Source: Corythucha ciliata (Eukaryota; Arthropoda; Insecta; Hemiptera; Tingidae). From it: a stretch of 64,000 nt of DNA. The DNA is taken from contig CM075939.1 of NCBI GenBank assembly GCA_038030265.1, positions 17,961,253-18,025,252 on the forward strand, in the 5' to 3' direction. The notes below the pieces were generated by a model. It saw nothing but the letters and a program-made list of their open reading frames with translations. It searched no databases and was not told the DNA's origin. The position numbers and the translations under genes were made by a program. Below, piece after piece: positions 42,156 to 53,439 of this stretch. Position 1 is the first letter of the stretch; the number at the start of each line of letters is the position of its first letter.

Positions 42156-44480
42156 AGACAGCATCTAAGAATGTTTTTAACATTTCAATGGAAATATTCC
42201 AATGAAATGTTTCTGGAACGTTACTGCAATGCCTCAGGTTACACGAGATGAAATATTTTGTATGAAATGTTACCGAAATGTTTCAAATGGAACGTTTGAA
42301 ATAATTTCATATTCTACGTTACGGGAATGTTTCCAATGGAATGTTTGAAATAATTTCATATTCCACGTTACGGGAATGTTTCATATAACCCATTTGTCGA
42401 ACTCTTTACCCGGATTTCACATAAATAAGATTTTATGTAAATCCAACATGAAGGTGGGGTAAGCCTTTTTTTCTCGTTAAGTCCAAACAAACGTGAATAA
42501 GGGTACATGTTTATAATAGGAGCGGTGAATAAAGAAAAGAGCTTAGAGGAGAGCCCCTCTAGGCTGATAAAGTGAGCCTAGAAATTTCACCACTCTCCTA
42601 TTCGCCCTCACAGATTTGAAAGAAACATTTCCATTGAAAACAAATATGAAAATTTTCTCCGCTACGCTCTCCTTTTTTGTCACCGCTGCTTTTATTATTG
42701 AATTATTAATGATTCAGTGGTAATAAAAATAGTTAATAAGCATTTTTATTTATTGGCACAAACTCTCAGGACTGGATATTATAGCTGATGTGAGGTTATA
42801 TAAATTACGTTTTAAGAAGTCAATGCAAAAGAAATCAGTCTTTGTAATCTTCACCTTTCACCTTCCAAAGTTCAGGTGAACTGTGTATATGGGGCTCTAA
42901 AATCGAGGATGATTGGCAATTTTTTTTTCTACCAGACCACTACTTATTTGAATACTTTATTTCTTCCCCTCATCATCTGCTTGCTCTTCTTCGACTTCGC
43001 GTAATAAACAAATTTTGTTAAAGCAAAAAGTTTGTGACATTGTGTGTCTTTTATTGCTTGAATCTGTGAGTTCATCTTGGAGAGCACCAGCGACTTGCAT
43101 CTGCATTTTACAATATCAGGTACGTACGTCTCGAGTTATTTATTTTATCTAACTTATCCGCTTTATTTTTATTGGTATTTTTCGGTGGAAGGAGGATGCC
43201 CATTGTACGATATAATACTTTGAACAGAGTTTATCTGTAATACATTAATTTTAGGAGCATAAGGTGAGTTCGAGTGTTGATGTCGATTAGTGACGTACAT
43301 GACATAAATGTCCCAGGGTTTTCACCCCATTACCCATAAAACCATAAAATCGTCCGTAGCAATGTATCAAAAGCTCTCACATTTCTATGAACAAAGCATA
43401 GTGCAGTTTTTTGAGTTTTACCCGCATGTGATGACACGATAATCAGTCTCAAACTCCGAATTTTGCATAATTATCACTTATCCAGATTTCGAAGTCGGGT
43501 TTCTCGTTAAAGGATGGTTCTCGAGATTATACCTTTTTGAGAAAAATGTTGGCTCAAAGCTCAATGCAGACCTAAATTTATCAGAGTGTATTTTTAGTAC
43601 GTATGAGGTTTATTATTATTTTATTTTTAAACATGGATACAAGTGAACTTTATCTTTATTTCAGACGCCGTAAGAAGTCGTCACACCGACTTCTTTGTGG
43701 AGGAATTGAAAAAAGCGGTCAGTGAGTGGCTACGAGCAGCCCCCACAAGATTATCTAGAGAAAAGTAAGCTGGGTGCACACTTTACCTACCGGTAACGTC
43801 ACCTGCTAAATTCTCCGTAATTGTCTCACAGAATTTCCACGGTGAATTACATACAACAAGATTAATGAAATGAGATTTCAGAAATATTCAAGTTTTCAAG
43901 AGAAAAGCAATGCAATTGTAATGCATTACAATTAAATTTTTGTTTTTACGTGGAACAACGAACCATTCTTTTTATTTATCAGAAACTTGATTGAGTATAG
44001 ATACCTTGAAGAAATCTAATTTATGAAAATTTGTCTCTTGAGATGTTTCAGGATGTCAACTTTAATTTGAAAAACCTTGAATTTTCAAAAACCTAATTAT
44101 TTATTTGCTACGAAAGGTTGTAGCAATGTTTTGTGTAGTGCAACAGAAATATTACGGAAGTTCCCTTATTAATATTTTGGAAACATCCCTTTGAAACCGT
44201 ACTGAAACATTCCATATTTTGATTTATAACATTCCTAAAACGTTTCATATAATGTTACAGGAACATTGCTACATTTGCCAATTAACGTTTGTGTAATATT
44301 TCCGTAATACACAACTGAAATATTTCCTTTGTTCTGATAGAAACATTTCAAAAAATGCATAAAAACGGACATAGGAATGTTTCTAGAACATTTCTTGAAA
44401 TATTTCAGTAAAATTCAAATTTTCAAGTGAAACATTTTGGTAACATTTCTATAATGTTATGAGATTCATTTTGCTGTCTG
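42156..44480. mobile_element. 2.3 kb transposon inserted in the hAT gene, ends rich in GAAATGTTTC-like palindromes
   Basis: Separates the BED finger from the rest of the transposase. Ends GAGACAGCAT at the left and ATTTTGCTGTCTGGG at the right are inverted with mismatches. Each is followed inward by 200-300 bp of AACATTTC/GAAATGTT words in both orientations (42173-42395 and 44150-44460). The middle has a short exon-like segment after TTTATTTCAG (about 43664) reading HTDFFVEELKKAVSEWLRA, which I cannot assign. No target duplication was found. Confidence 0.6.
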
Positions 44481-45020
44481 GGTCATTCCGGTCGCTTAAA
44501 CGTTCGGAACTTCGACGAGAGAGTCATTGACATCATCGTTGACGCTACACTCCCGCTCGCGACTGTTCAAAAGATGTCGTTCAGAAATTTGTTTCTTGAA
44601 TCAGGAAACCAGTCATGAGCCGTGGAAAGTTGACCAACAAAATAAATGATCGTTTTCAGCAAATATTGAATTTAATAAAAGAAGAAATTAGTCGGAACCA
44701 TTTTTTTTTGCACTACTGCTGACGTGTGGTCAGGTTCGCATCGTAGTTTCATTGGTTATACATGTCACTGGCTCAACGACTCTTTTGAGAGAAAATCTGT
44801 AGCTCTTGCGTGCCGGAGATTTACAGGCATTCATTCAGGAGAACGCATTGCCGAGCTAATAGACGAAATAAACGAGGATTTTCTCCTCAATGACTCCAAC
44901 CTAGTTTGTACGGTCACAGACAACGGAGCAAACTTCCTAAAAGCGTTCAAGGATTTCGGGCTCAACGCCAATAGCATAAATGAGGAAGAGGAATCTTCTG
45001 AGGACGAAGAAATGCCTCAA

Positions 45021-45522
45021 TGAGGAAGTTTCATGGGTCAGAACTTATTCATAAATTTATTTTTTAAGGTTTATTTATGCTAAAATAGAGCATAAATCGT
45101 GATCCGTTCGTAGAACAACCCAACAGTTAATAAATACGCAATTTTTGAAGTTTTAGGTCATTTCAAACACGCCAGCTAGCATGTTTGTGTCATATGCGCC
45201 TTCCGAAAAAAATCCGCCTGTAACGTTGCTGTTGGAGAGCGGTTTGTTGTGTTTCTTTGCCTTATTTTCTACTAGAGCTCTCCGATAATAAAATAATGGA
45301 GGGTAAACAGATGAGCTATTTAGAGGCATGAAAAGGACAGAGAATACAACGGATATTACGTAGCGGAAAATGTTCGTTTTGGCGGGATTTCAAATATGCC
45401 AACTTTTGTTAAGAAAAAAAAATATTTCCGAAGGGTTTTAAATTTTTATTCATCTATTTACATGGAAATATTGATATGCCTAATCGAAAAAAAATATTTT
45501 TGGAAAATGTGAAACTTCCTCA
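45021..45522. mobile_element. MITE inserted in the hAT gene
   Basis: Perfect 13 bp inverted ends TGAGGAAGTTTCA and TGAAACTTCCTCA bound about 500 bp with no hAT similarity; hAT-like sequence resumes to its right. Interior AT-rich and non-coding. Confidence 0.7.
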
Positions 45523-46925
45523 TTTAAAAAATGTCGACTACCAAAACACCGGCGTTGCAGTAGCCATACTCTAAACCTATTAGCTACAAAGGATTTTAAC
45601 AAATGTGTAGAGACTGACGTCGAAGTCAAAATGAAGCATAAGCAAGTAAGTTGAGCCATTTTAAATGAACGGAAAAGCCACATACAATGTGTTACTTAAT
45701 TGTTCCAAACAGGCAATAGAAAAATGCAATGCGATATGGAGGAAAAGTAGCTGGCCAAAACAGTCAGAAATAATCGTCGATACACTGGGTTCATCCGTCA
45801 TTACTCCGGTCGTTACGCGATGAAACTCATTATTCGACGCGGTGTCCCGAATCCTCCAGCACAAAGATAAACTGGGTGTTTTGTGCGAGAAACTTCAAAT
45901 CCCAAAGTTCACCTCCACCGATATCGCCTACCTAGAGGAATATAAACAGCTAATGCAACCCATTGCCAGTACACTCGATCACCTGCAGAGAACTTAAAAT
46001 TTGTTGTTTGGGTCCCTTATCCCGTCACTCGTGACTTTGAGAGTGAAATTAAAGAAGATGGCGATATTTGGGAATCTCAAGTATCTCAGTGAGTAATAGA
46101 AAAATAAATAATTCTGTATAGGGCTGAGTAAAACGCCAATAAGTGGTCGGCAGTGGTGAACTGTGGAGCCACTCAGTGGCGCTTCAAAGCTGCCCCGTGT
46201 TTGGAGGCTCTTAGGTAAAATTTAATCGCTTGCATAGGAACCCAGTGTTTTTATGTTTTAGGTTCCACGTCAAAGGAATTGGAAAACAAATTAGTTGAGA
46301 GGTTTCATGACTACTTTATCCTTGCTCCAGAAGTTGAGGATGCTATGGTGGCATTTGTCCTCTGCCCCAAAATGAAAATCAGATGGTTCTGTGCAATTAA
46401 AAAAAATTAAGGCGCTAGATTTACTTCCGAGAGTAAAATTATTGATCTGGTCTCGAAGCGTTTGCACGAGGAGGCTTCGTTGTTGAACCTGGCCATACCT
46501 AGGACGTCCAAGTCGAACGTGAAAGACGATTTCTTAGACTTCGAGAGCATAGGCATGTTAAGCTCTTTAGCAATATACGCTTATGTAACTTGTTAATCAT
46601 GAGGTGGCAATTCCAGATGACGAAATGGAAGATGGTGTAAGACGGAATCTGACTTCTGAACCAGTCAGCCCAGTAACGGAGCAGCTACTCCGTTACTTAC
46701 AAGAAACAGACTCCTCTCTGATGTCTTTAAAAAAAATTCCTCTGCTAGAGAGAGTGTCTCTGAAGTATAACACTCCATTAGCATCTCAGCTCCAGTTGAA
46801 AGATTATTTTCGTTTGCCGGGATCGTCAACAGCCCACGACGTCGAAGGCTTGGAGAATATGTCTTTCGAAAAATTGGTCCTTCTTAAGGCTAATACTCAC
46901 CTTTTTCGTAAGTGACTAACGAGTT

Positions 46926-48291
46926 CTTTCGGAGAACTTATACTAATCCTTTATTTTCCCGCAAAAAGTGGATTCCGCCCGCCATCTTTCCGCCCCCTGC
47001 AGCGGTTCATAGCGTTTCAGTTCAGCAGCTTTTTTACATTGTCAATCTTGAAGGAGTGAGTTACATTTGACAACCATAACAAAAGCTTTTGACTAAACCA
47101 AGCAATATTGAAAAATTGATTTAGAAATAGAAGAAAGCAACCGCGAAAGGAAATAAAATAGTTTAATTAATTAAATAAATGAATAGTTTACATACCAATC
47201 ATCTAACGACCGAAAGGGCTATACGGGTAAAAATTAAATAAAAAACCGCTACTCCACTACATTAGCTTTATTTAGCACCATCACCAAATCAATGGTGAGT
47301 GGTACACCGCACTAATAACGTTTGTCCATTTTCGAGGGTCATTGAGCGGAAAATGAATACTGTGTACGTTTTCGTTTAAAATTTGTGATTTACGGTTTCT
47401 TGTGGGGCTGAATTAAAAAATGATGCGTATTTCATATTTGAAAAAAATTAAAAGGTTCGTAGAAGGACGTATTTTAGTGTAATTTCCTACGTTAAATCAA
47501 GAACTACGGCTCTGGGATTTCTTAAAATATTTTTTTCCAGTTTTTCTCACTAATTTCCTTGCAAAAACACTTCGAATTTGTCAGAAAACAAAATTTCGAA
47601 ATTCCGACTTTTTTGGGTTCCCACAGCGGCTTATTGGCAAGTTTTGGAAGACACGAGTCTAATATTTTTCGATGTAGAACACACACAAATAAATCGACGA
47701 TCGAATTGGTGTCGGAAATTACTGACACTCCCTCGTGAGAATCAAGAGAGTCTACCACTAAGGGTCTCGCTCGGCCTAGGTTTCGATACCATACCGACTT
47801 TTCAAAAACTTGACCGGGATCACTCAAAACACTCGTCTAGTCTTTTTTGGGCTTTAGAAATGCCTAATATTCGAAAAGAATTGGATGTAAACAAAAAAGT
47901 AATTGGAAATATTCTTCCCATTACTTTTGTAATTGAAAAGGAATTGGGCCATTCCTTTTCAATTACTTGTAATGGTAATTGAATTTTTCAAATACCAATA
48001 CCATGGAATGGTAATGGGAATGGTTTTCTCTTATTACAAAAGGAATTGTAATGGTAATTGAAACTGAACAAGTTGGTTTAAACACCCTGTTGTCTCACAC
48101 GTTGTGTGGCTTGATGAGTATACGAGAGAAAAAAAGAGGATATCTGGTGCGTGCATTTCCGGGAAAGAACGAATCGGTACGGTTTTATAATTTTTCTTCG
48201 TTGCCGTAAGCCAAGACTGGCCAAGCCAGCGGCGAAATTTCTTCGGTTTTGTCTGCTATGCTTGGCAACCCAGGGTGTATACTGTTGTGTA
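46926..48291. other. No gene; AATTG/CAATT-rich hairpin region
   Basis: 47929-47966 is a perfect hairpin: GTAATTGAAAAGGAAT, 6-base loop, ATTCCTTTTCAATTAC. It lies in a 170 bp stretch of repeated GTAATTG and GGAATGG words (47890-48060). Overlapping frames of 134 (plus) and 101 (minus) codons at 47522-47982 have no motif. Confidence 0.55.
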
Positions 48292-49520
48292 GTACTTGTC
48301 TACTTGTAGTAGAAGTACAAGTAGACAACTACTTCAACCAATTAGAAGACTCAAGAGTGGTCCAATGTTGGTACGCGGACGACAGTTCAGCCCAAGGCCA
48401 AATTGCTGATCTGAAGACTTGGTGGGATAAGCTTCAACAGCTGGGACCAGATTATGGGTACTTCCCTCAAGGTCAGAAGTCATACCTTGTTGTACATCCT
48501 GACTGTGTGGAGAATGCGAAATCTGTTTTTTCAGGCTCTGGTATAAAGGTTGTGACTGGTCAGCGATTTCTTGGGGGCTATGTTGGAGAAGAAGGGATGA
48601 AACAGAGCTTTCTAGATTCCAAAGTTGAAAGCTGGATCAAGTTGGTGGAAAAGTTGTCCCAAGCAGGTAAATCACAACCACAGGCTGCTTACGCCGCATT
48701 TGTGAAGTCCGTGCAATTCCGGTGGCAATTTGTTCAACGAGTGGTCCAAGGCAACGATAACACCTATGTGAACCTGAAAAGAGCCATTAGGTCTTCTTTC
48801 ATACCAGCAGTGATCAAGGGGGAAGCGACACCAGAAGATTTATTTTCGCTACCTGTCAAGAAGGGAGGCTGTAGATCCGGCATCTACAGCCCAGCCATTC
48901 TTTCAGACATCACGAACGGGAACTTCAGTGTTGGCAGATGCAATCCGGTTGGGTGACTCCAATTTCGTCATCGGGCACCATCTTGCAACATTGGGTGCAG
49001 AGATGAAAGCCACAGTTCAGAGAAGAGAAGGAGAGGAGGAGACGCTTCTTCAAGCAATACTCATTGACTTTCCTGAAAATCGCAGGAGGGCAGTGGAACG
49101 CTCTATCCAGAAGCTCTCTGGAAGCAAGTCGACGGGGTGGCTCTCGGTTTTACCGATAAAAAGGCAACATTTTGACTTGTCACCAACTCAATTCAGAGAT
49201 GCCCTCGCGTTACGATACATGCGCCCTCTCCGACAGGTACCCCTTCCAATTGTGATGGTTGTGGAGGTACATTCTCCATCGAACACGCAATGAGCTGTAA
49301 AACTGGTGGGCTCATGACCCGACGGCACAATGAAGTGCGAGATGTGTTGGGCCAACTCATGGAGACTGCCTGGGGGAACTGCTTAAAAGAACCTATTATT
49401 TTGGAACCTTCCGACACACATCCTGGCCTTCGAGGGGACCTATAGCGTGTCGAGGTGTGTGGGAAATACAGAGGGAGGTGATATCCGTGTCACAGACACT
49501 GATGCGCCCTCTTACATCTC
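48292..49520 (+). pseudogene. Reverse-transcriptase-like retroelement remnant (YADD type)
   Basis: C-terminal half of an RT-containing protein. The YADD palm motif lies in CWYADDSSAQGQIADLKTWW (about 48370), followed by GPDYGYFPQGQKSYLVV, AAYAAFVKSVQFRW, SVLPIKRQHFDL and FRDALALRYM. After a frameshift comes CGGTFSIEHAMSCKTGG with RRHNEVRD (about 49250-49350), and after a stop ADIACRGVW (about 49440). The order is that of a retroelement family common in cnidarian and other invertebrate genomes; I do not name the clade. A hairpin (48292-48332, CTTGTCTACTTGTA arms) sits exactly where homology begins. Confidence 0.78.
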
Positions 49521-50574
49521 ACGCAACGTAGTCCGCAACAACGTGTTTGGAAGTACCTGAGCTATATGACTCATGTCTTACAATTACTACACTTGACTTT
49601 AGTAACGCTCAAACAATTGGCCTCGCTCGCTAGAACTCCTAACGATGTACGTGAGATGAACGCCTTCACAATCTGAAGGCAATTTCCCTGTGAGGACAAA
49701 GAGACCAGCCGCTATAATTTATGGGTGCAATCGCACACTTCACAAATTTCGTCAATTTTCAGCATTTTCGCGAAAAAAAAAAGTAAGAATATATAAGCAA
49801 AAACGCACTAAAATAACAAAACTGAACTCAAGCTCCCTTGTAATCAAGAGGTTTTTACATTTTTTTGATCTCGACTGTATACTGTATTAAATCATCTTGC
49901 TCTTGCAATTGTCACAGCGCTGCTCGCCTCTAATTCGCTTTATTCAGACTCAACGTTTAGTTGTCCATTTCTTCATTAATTTAGAGGCGCAACCCCTGAC
50001 GCACAGTATCACAGTTATCTTGATGTACGGATGCAAGGTCGTATTTCCTTTTACACCATTGATAGCGCGAAGGCTCTATACTAACAGAAAATATAGTGAG
50101 CCGATAATTAATCATTTCCAGTGAAAAAAAAGTTGACTTCGTACAAGAAATAATATTATGGTAGTCAACAGTAATAAAAGAAAAGCTGAATGTAAATCAA
50201 GATGGTCATTACTTGATTGTTTTCTGAAGTGAACTGCAGTTCGTTAAATTGCGAGCAGGTGGCAGCAGCAGTTTGACTTGTCAGGTGGTATTTGGAAAAA
50301 AAACAGTTCGCCGGATATCTGATTACTGGGGAATGATGTGATTATTCAGATTATTCCTGCATCTCTCGGTGAATAACGTTTATACGTTGAGTGTGTATAG
50401 ACCTTTTGACAGGGGCGCACACTGGAATCGGTCCTGAGGGTGGGAGGGGGGGGGGGGTTCGAAACTCTAAACTGGGTCGATTGTATCGACAGAACGCGGC
50501 GTACAAAATCTTGATATTTATTAGTAAAAAAAAAACCAAAAGACGATTTCTTTTGGAATGTCCGTACGCAGTCG
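49521..50574. other. No gene seen
   Basis: AT-rich DNA with a poly-G run at about 50445-50458. Nothing codes recognisably. Confidence 0.5.
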
Positions 50575-50800
50575 GCTCATTCTTAGTTTTAGCCGCGAAT
50601 CAGCGCTTTTTTCACACCTTAATTTTGTCTTAATTTGAGCCGTGAATTGGATATTTTCTCCATTTCAGAAGCGAATTAGAGTTTTCTTCATTTTAGCTGC
50701 GAATTAGAGGGTTTTTTCACTCTTAGTCACGAATTAGCGCTTTTCCATTATATTTTAGCCTTAAATTTGCATTCACCAGAAGGCCGCGAATTGGCAATCT
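50575..50800 (+). repeat. Degenerate minisatellite, locus 2
   Basis: Five or six diverged units (TTTTAGCCGCGAATCAGCGC, GAGCCGTGAATTGG, TTTTAGCTGCGAATTAG, TTAGTCACGAATTAGCGC) of the family at 20270-21260, in the same orientation. Confidence 0.78.
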
Positions 50801-50878
50801 CTCAATGTTTACCTACCGCAGTCGCGCATTGGGCTTTGAACAGTGCATATCGAATGTTATCGCGAGGCGAGCGTTCTC

Positions 50879-52010
50879 TCAAATCTTTGTGTACTTTGTC
50901 TCCTTCGGGGTGGAATTGAGTTCAGCGTCGGATGGTTTCATTACCATTCCAGAAAATAGGAATAAAAGACAAAAAGTAGTGAATGCGGCAAGTTCATTAC
51001 TGTCTATCATATCAGTACAAAAAAAATGTGCCCCGCTTTTAGGTGTATTCGTTGCTTCCCTAATTATCTTCCATATCTCTCTCTGATTTCTCCCTGCTAA
51101 TTCAACATTCTCTTTGAAATACATTATTTTTGCTTTTTTAATGCACATATTAAGAATATTTCTACACCTCTTATAATGCGTTAACGCTTTATCACTACTA
51201 GACTTTTTCAGTTTGCAACGCAACTTTTCTCTCTCTCTCTCTCTAATAGAATTCACAATCCCCTTTGTAATCCAACTCTTCAGCTCCTGTTTTTACTACT
51301 AATGGGCTTCCGCATCTTCGAAAAAGCACACAAACAATCTTTTAGAACCTTTAAAAAACTATCCAACGCTTCGTCAACAACATCTTACTTCAAAACATCA
51401 GTCCAGGACTCACTACTTACACGAGCAATAAATTCATCAAGTTTGACTACTTTTTTTTTTCAGTATCTTCCTTAAGGCAACATTTACTTTTTTCCAAAAA
51501 TATTGTTCAACTGACAATAACAGCCCGATTGGAAGATGGTCAGTAATGTCATAGCTTACAATGTACCCTTCACTTCTAAAATCATGCGGACTTTTGTGAA
51601 AAATATGATCTTTGCACGTTTCAGAAAAACTAGTTCTCCTAGTTGCGATGTTCATAACTTTATTAAGACCATTTTCAGCAAGAGTAATCAAATAATCATT
51701 ACTTAATTTAGTTTGAGATAAAATGTCACCACAGAAAATTAAATTAGAGTTTTTATCAGCAACCGACAAAACTTCACCCAAGCCCCCAATAAAGGAAAAT
51801 GGAGCTCTATCGAATGACCTATAAACCGCCAACAACTGAAAAACTACGCTATTGAAAGAGAATTTAATACTAATTGAGTTACAATGAGCAATAACATCAG
51901 GTTTAACTTGCAATACTCTCATTGACGGATCATTCAACAGGTTGACGGACACACCCTCAGCCTTATGACATGATGAAATGGGGAAGACAATAGGCATGAA
52001 GTATTAAACC
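50879..52010 (-). pseudogene. LINE ORF2 remnant: endonuclease and linker
   Basis: Apurinic-like (EEP) endonuclease of a CR1/Jockey-like non-LTR retrotransposon, read from 51997 to 51437. It shows GVSVNLLNDPSM, LLAVYRSFDRAPFSFIGGL, LIFCGDIL (normally GDxN), ATRRTSFSETCKDHIFHKS and ITDHLPIGLLL. After an interruption, 51256-50879 gives the linker before RT (HYKRCRNILNMCIKKAKIMY, REIWKIIREATNTP). The RT domain is missing, and the Asn of GDxN is replaced by Leu. Confidence 0.85.
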
Positions 52011-52069
52011 AAGTTACTTCACACAGCTTTAGAGGAATTTGCCGGGCGCTGGGAGCACCATGGCTAATG

Positions 52070-52410
52070 TAGTCTAGCTTTGAACAGTTGTCAAAAACTG
52101 ACATTTTTAACAACATCCTGATATTTTCCAAGTTTACTCCAAGAATCTTTCGCTAACTTTGGACAAAATGTCCTTACTCACACAGAAAAAAGTGTGCTCT
52201 TTTCTTTGGTGTCATTGGATTTAACCTAGGACGCATGCTTCCCAAGTTACAGCTTTTTTTCTTGCGAAAACCAGTGATGTGCTGAAAAACGTGAAAAAAT
52301 CTATTATCTCGACTAGGAAAGGAAATCGGACCCTAGGTCATAAGACAATTTTTGTTGCATTTTGGATGTTTAATCACCCCTATTATTTTGCTCAACCAAG
52401 TACCAGTCAC
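52070..52410 (+). repeat. Dispersed repeat, copy 2
   Basis: Partner of 30835-31066 in the same orientation, with about 100 bp of extra sequence before the final CCAAGTACCAGTCACC. It lies between the LINE endonuclease and the short zinc-finger frame to its right. Confidence 0.62.
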
Positions 52411-52964
52411 CTTGCCCTATAGAATATCCACGCGAAAATAAATTTTAGGCAATAGCGTCAGATTCAAATTGAGCTACTGCCTAAGAATTATTCTCGAGTG
52501 GATATTCTGTAGGACCATTATGTTTGAGTGCTACGGGTCTTGAAAAATAACCATATCAATAAAATCTCGCATTTTGGCGATATTACATATTTCTTGATTG
52601 GCTGTATTTCCGAAAATAACAAACGTAGGACGCTCGGACTGGGCTTAAATTGTAGCAAATTTAGTTGGCTTCAACAATGTATACTGTGGTCATGCTCGAA
52701 AAACGCTTTCTTCTGGTATTTTTGTTTAACAACCTAAAAAATTGATGGAATTTCGTGGTTTTTCGAGTGCCACGAGTTGAGCACAAGGTTTTGAAGGTTG
52801 CAAACTTGAGTATTAACTGCTCTCATTGGCCCTTACAATGTGCAAAAGAAAAGCCAATTACATGCATATTTGCGATGTTTGATGTTTATATTGACTGGCC
52901 CATATCACCTGAATCAATTGAAGAGTCAAGTTTACACGACTTCCTTCTCTCCTTTTCCCACCCC

Positions 52965-53135
52965 TCACAACACACAACGCCAAATCTTCTTTACTTCTCG
53001 CCTTGCCAAAAACTCATCCTTAGATAATTCAACACAGTTTATGTGGCAGTTCACTTTACAGCCTGCACATTCCACTTTATAAGCATTATTGGCATACTTC
53101 TTTAAGCATACTCCACACTTCAACTCCGACATCAT
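52965..53135 (-). pseudogene. Short PHD-like zinc-finger frame, probable LINE ORF1 start
   Basis: 56 codons from ATG ATG (53135) to TGA (52965). CGVCLKKYANNA, then ECAGCKVNCHINCVEL gives the C-x2-C...C-x2-C...H-x2-C spacing of PHD-type fingers, and IWRC follows near the end. Many CR1/Jockey-like LINEs begin ORF1 with such a finger. Its position upstream (minus strand) of the endonuclease at 52010-51437 fits the same element. The frame stops early, so the rest of ORF1 is lost. Confidence 0.65.
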
Positions 53136-53399
53136 TTCTGAGCTCTACACCCTTACACCACGGCGACTGAAACAAGACTGATATTCCCGCGTTCTTGAGG
53201 AAAATTAGCGGCTAAAATAGAGAAAATACACCGTCCCCAGTTTCGTTAGGTTCTTAAGCGCAGTTATGTACTGAGTGGCAATTTGCAACTTGCTGACACG
53301 GGGCTCTAAATCCGTGCGTGGCTGTAACTGCGAAATGGCGGCCATTCCACGTCTAAAATGAAGAAGTCAACTCAAACACTGTATTCTCACTGCTACAAG

Positions 53400-53432
<33 letters not shown>
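53400..53432 (+). repeat. Poly-A run of about 33 bases
   Basis: Longest homopolymer in the window, just before the minisatellite; possibly a retroposon tail on the plus strand. Confidence 0.85.
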
Positions 53433-53434
<2 letters not shown>

Positions 53435-53439
53435 ACGGC

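Larger units (their letters stand above)
41990..46925 (+). pseudogene. hAT (ZBED-type) transposase pseudogene split by two insertions
   Basis: BED zinc finger CATCSKTIKG then NFIKHLKRHPDKYKEY at 42020-42150; interruption to 44480; RVIDIIVDATLPLATVQKMS at about 44515; TADVWSGSHRSFIGYTCHW (first catalytic Asp, about 44720) and CTVTDNGANFLKAF (second Asp, about 44915). A second interruption runs from 45021 to 45522, followed by fragments of the insertion domain (SSWPKQSEIIVDTL, CEKLQIPKFTSTD). The C-terminal dimerisation motif APVERLFSFAG at about 46800 is followed after a frameshift by SFEKLVLLKANTHLF. GTAAAA...TTTTAG at 46214-46261 could be an intron. Many stops; inactive. Terminal repeats were not identified. 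Confidence 0.87.

Noticed and set aside
47522..47982. Overlapping frames on both strands (101 and 134 codons)
   Set aside because: Mutually antisense, no motif, and the plus frame runs into the AATTG hairpin repeat.
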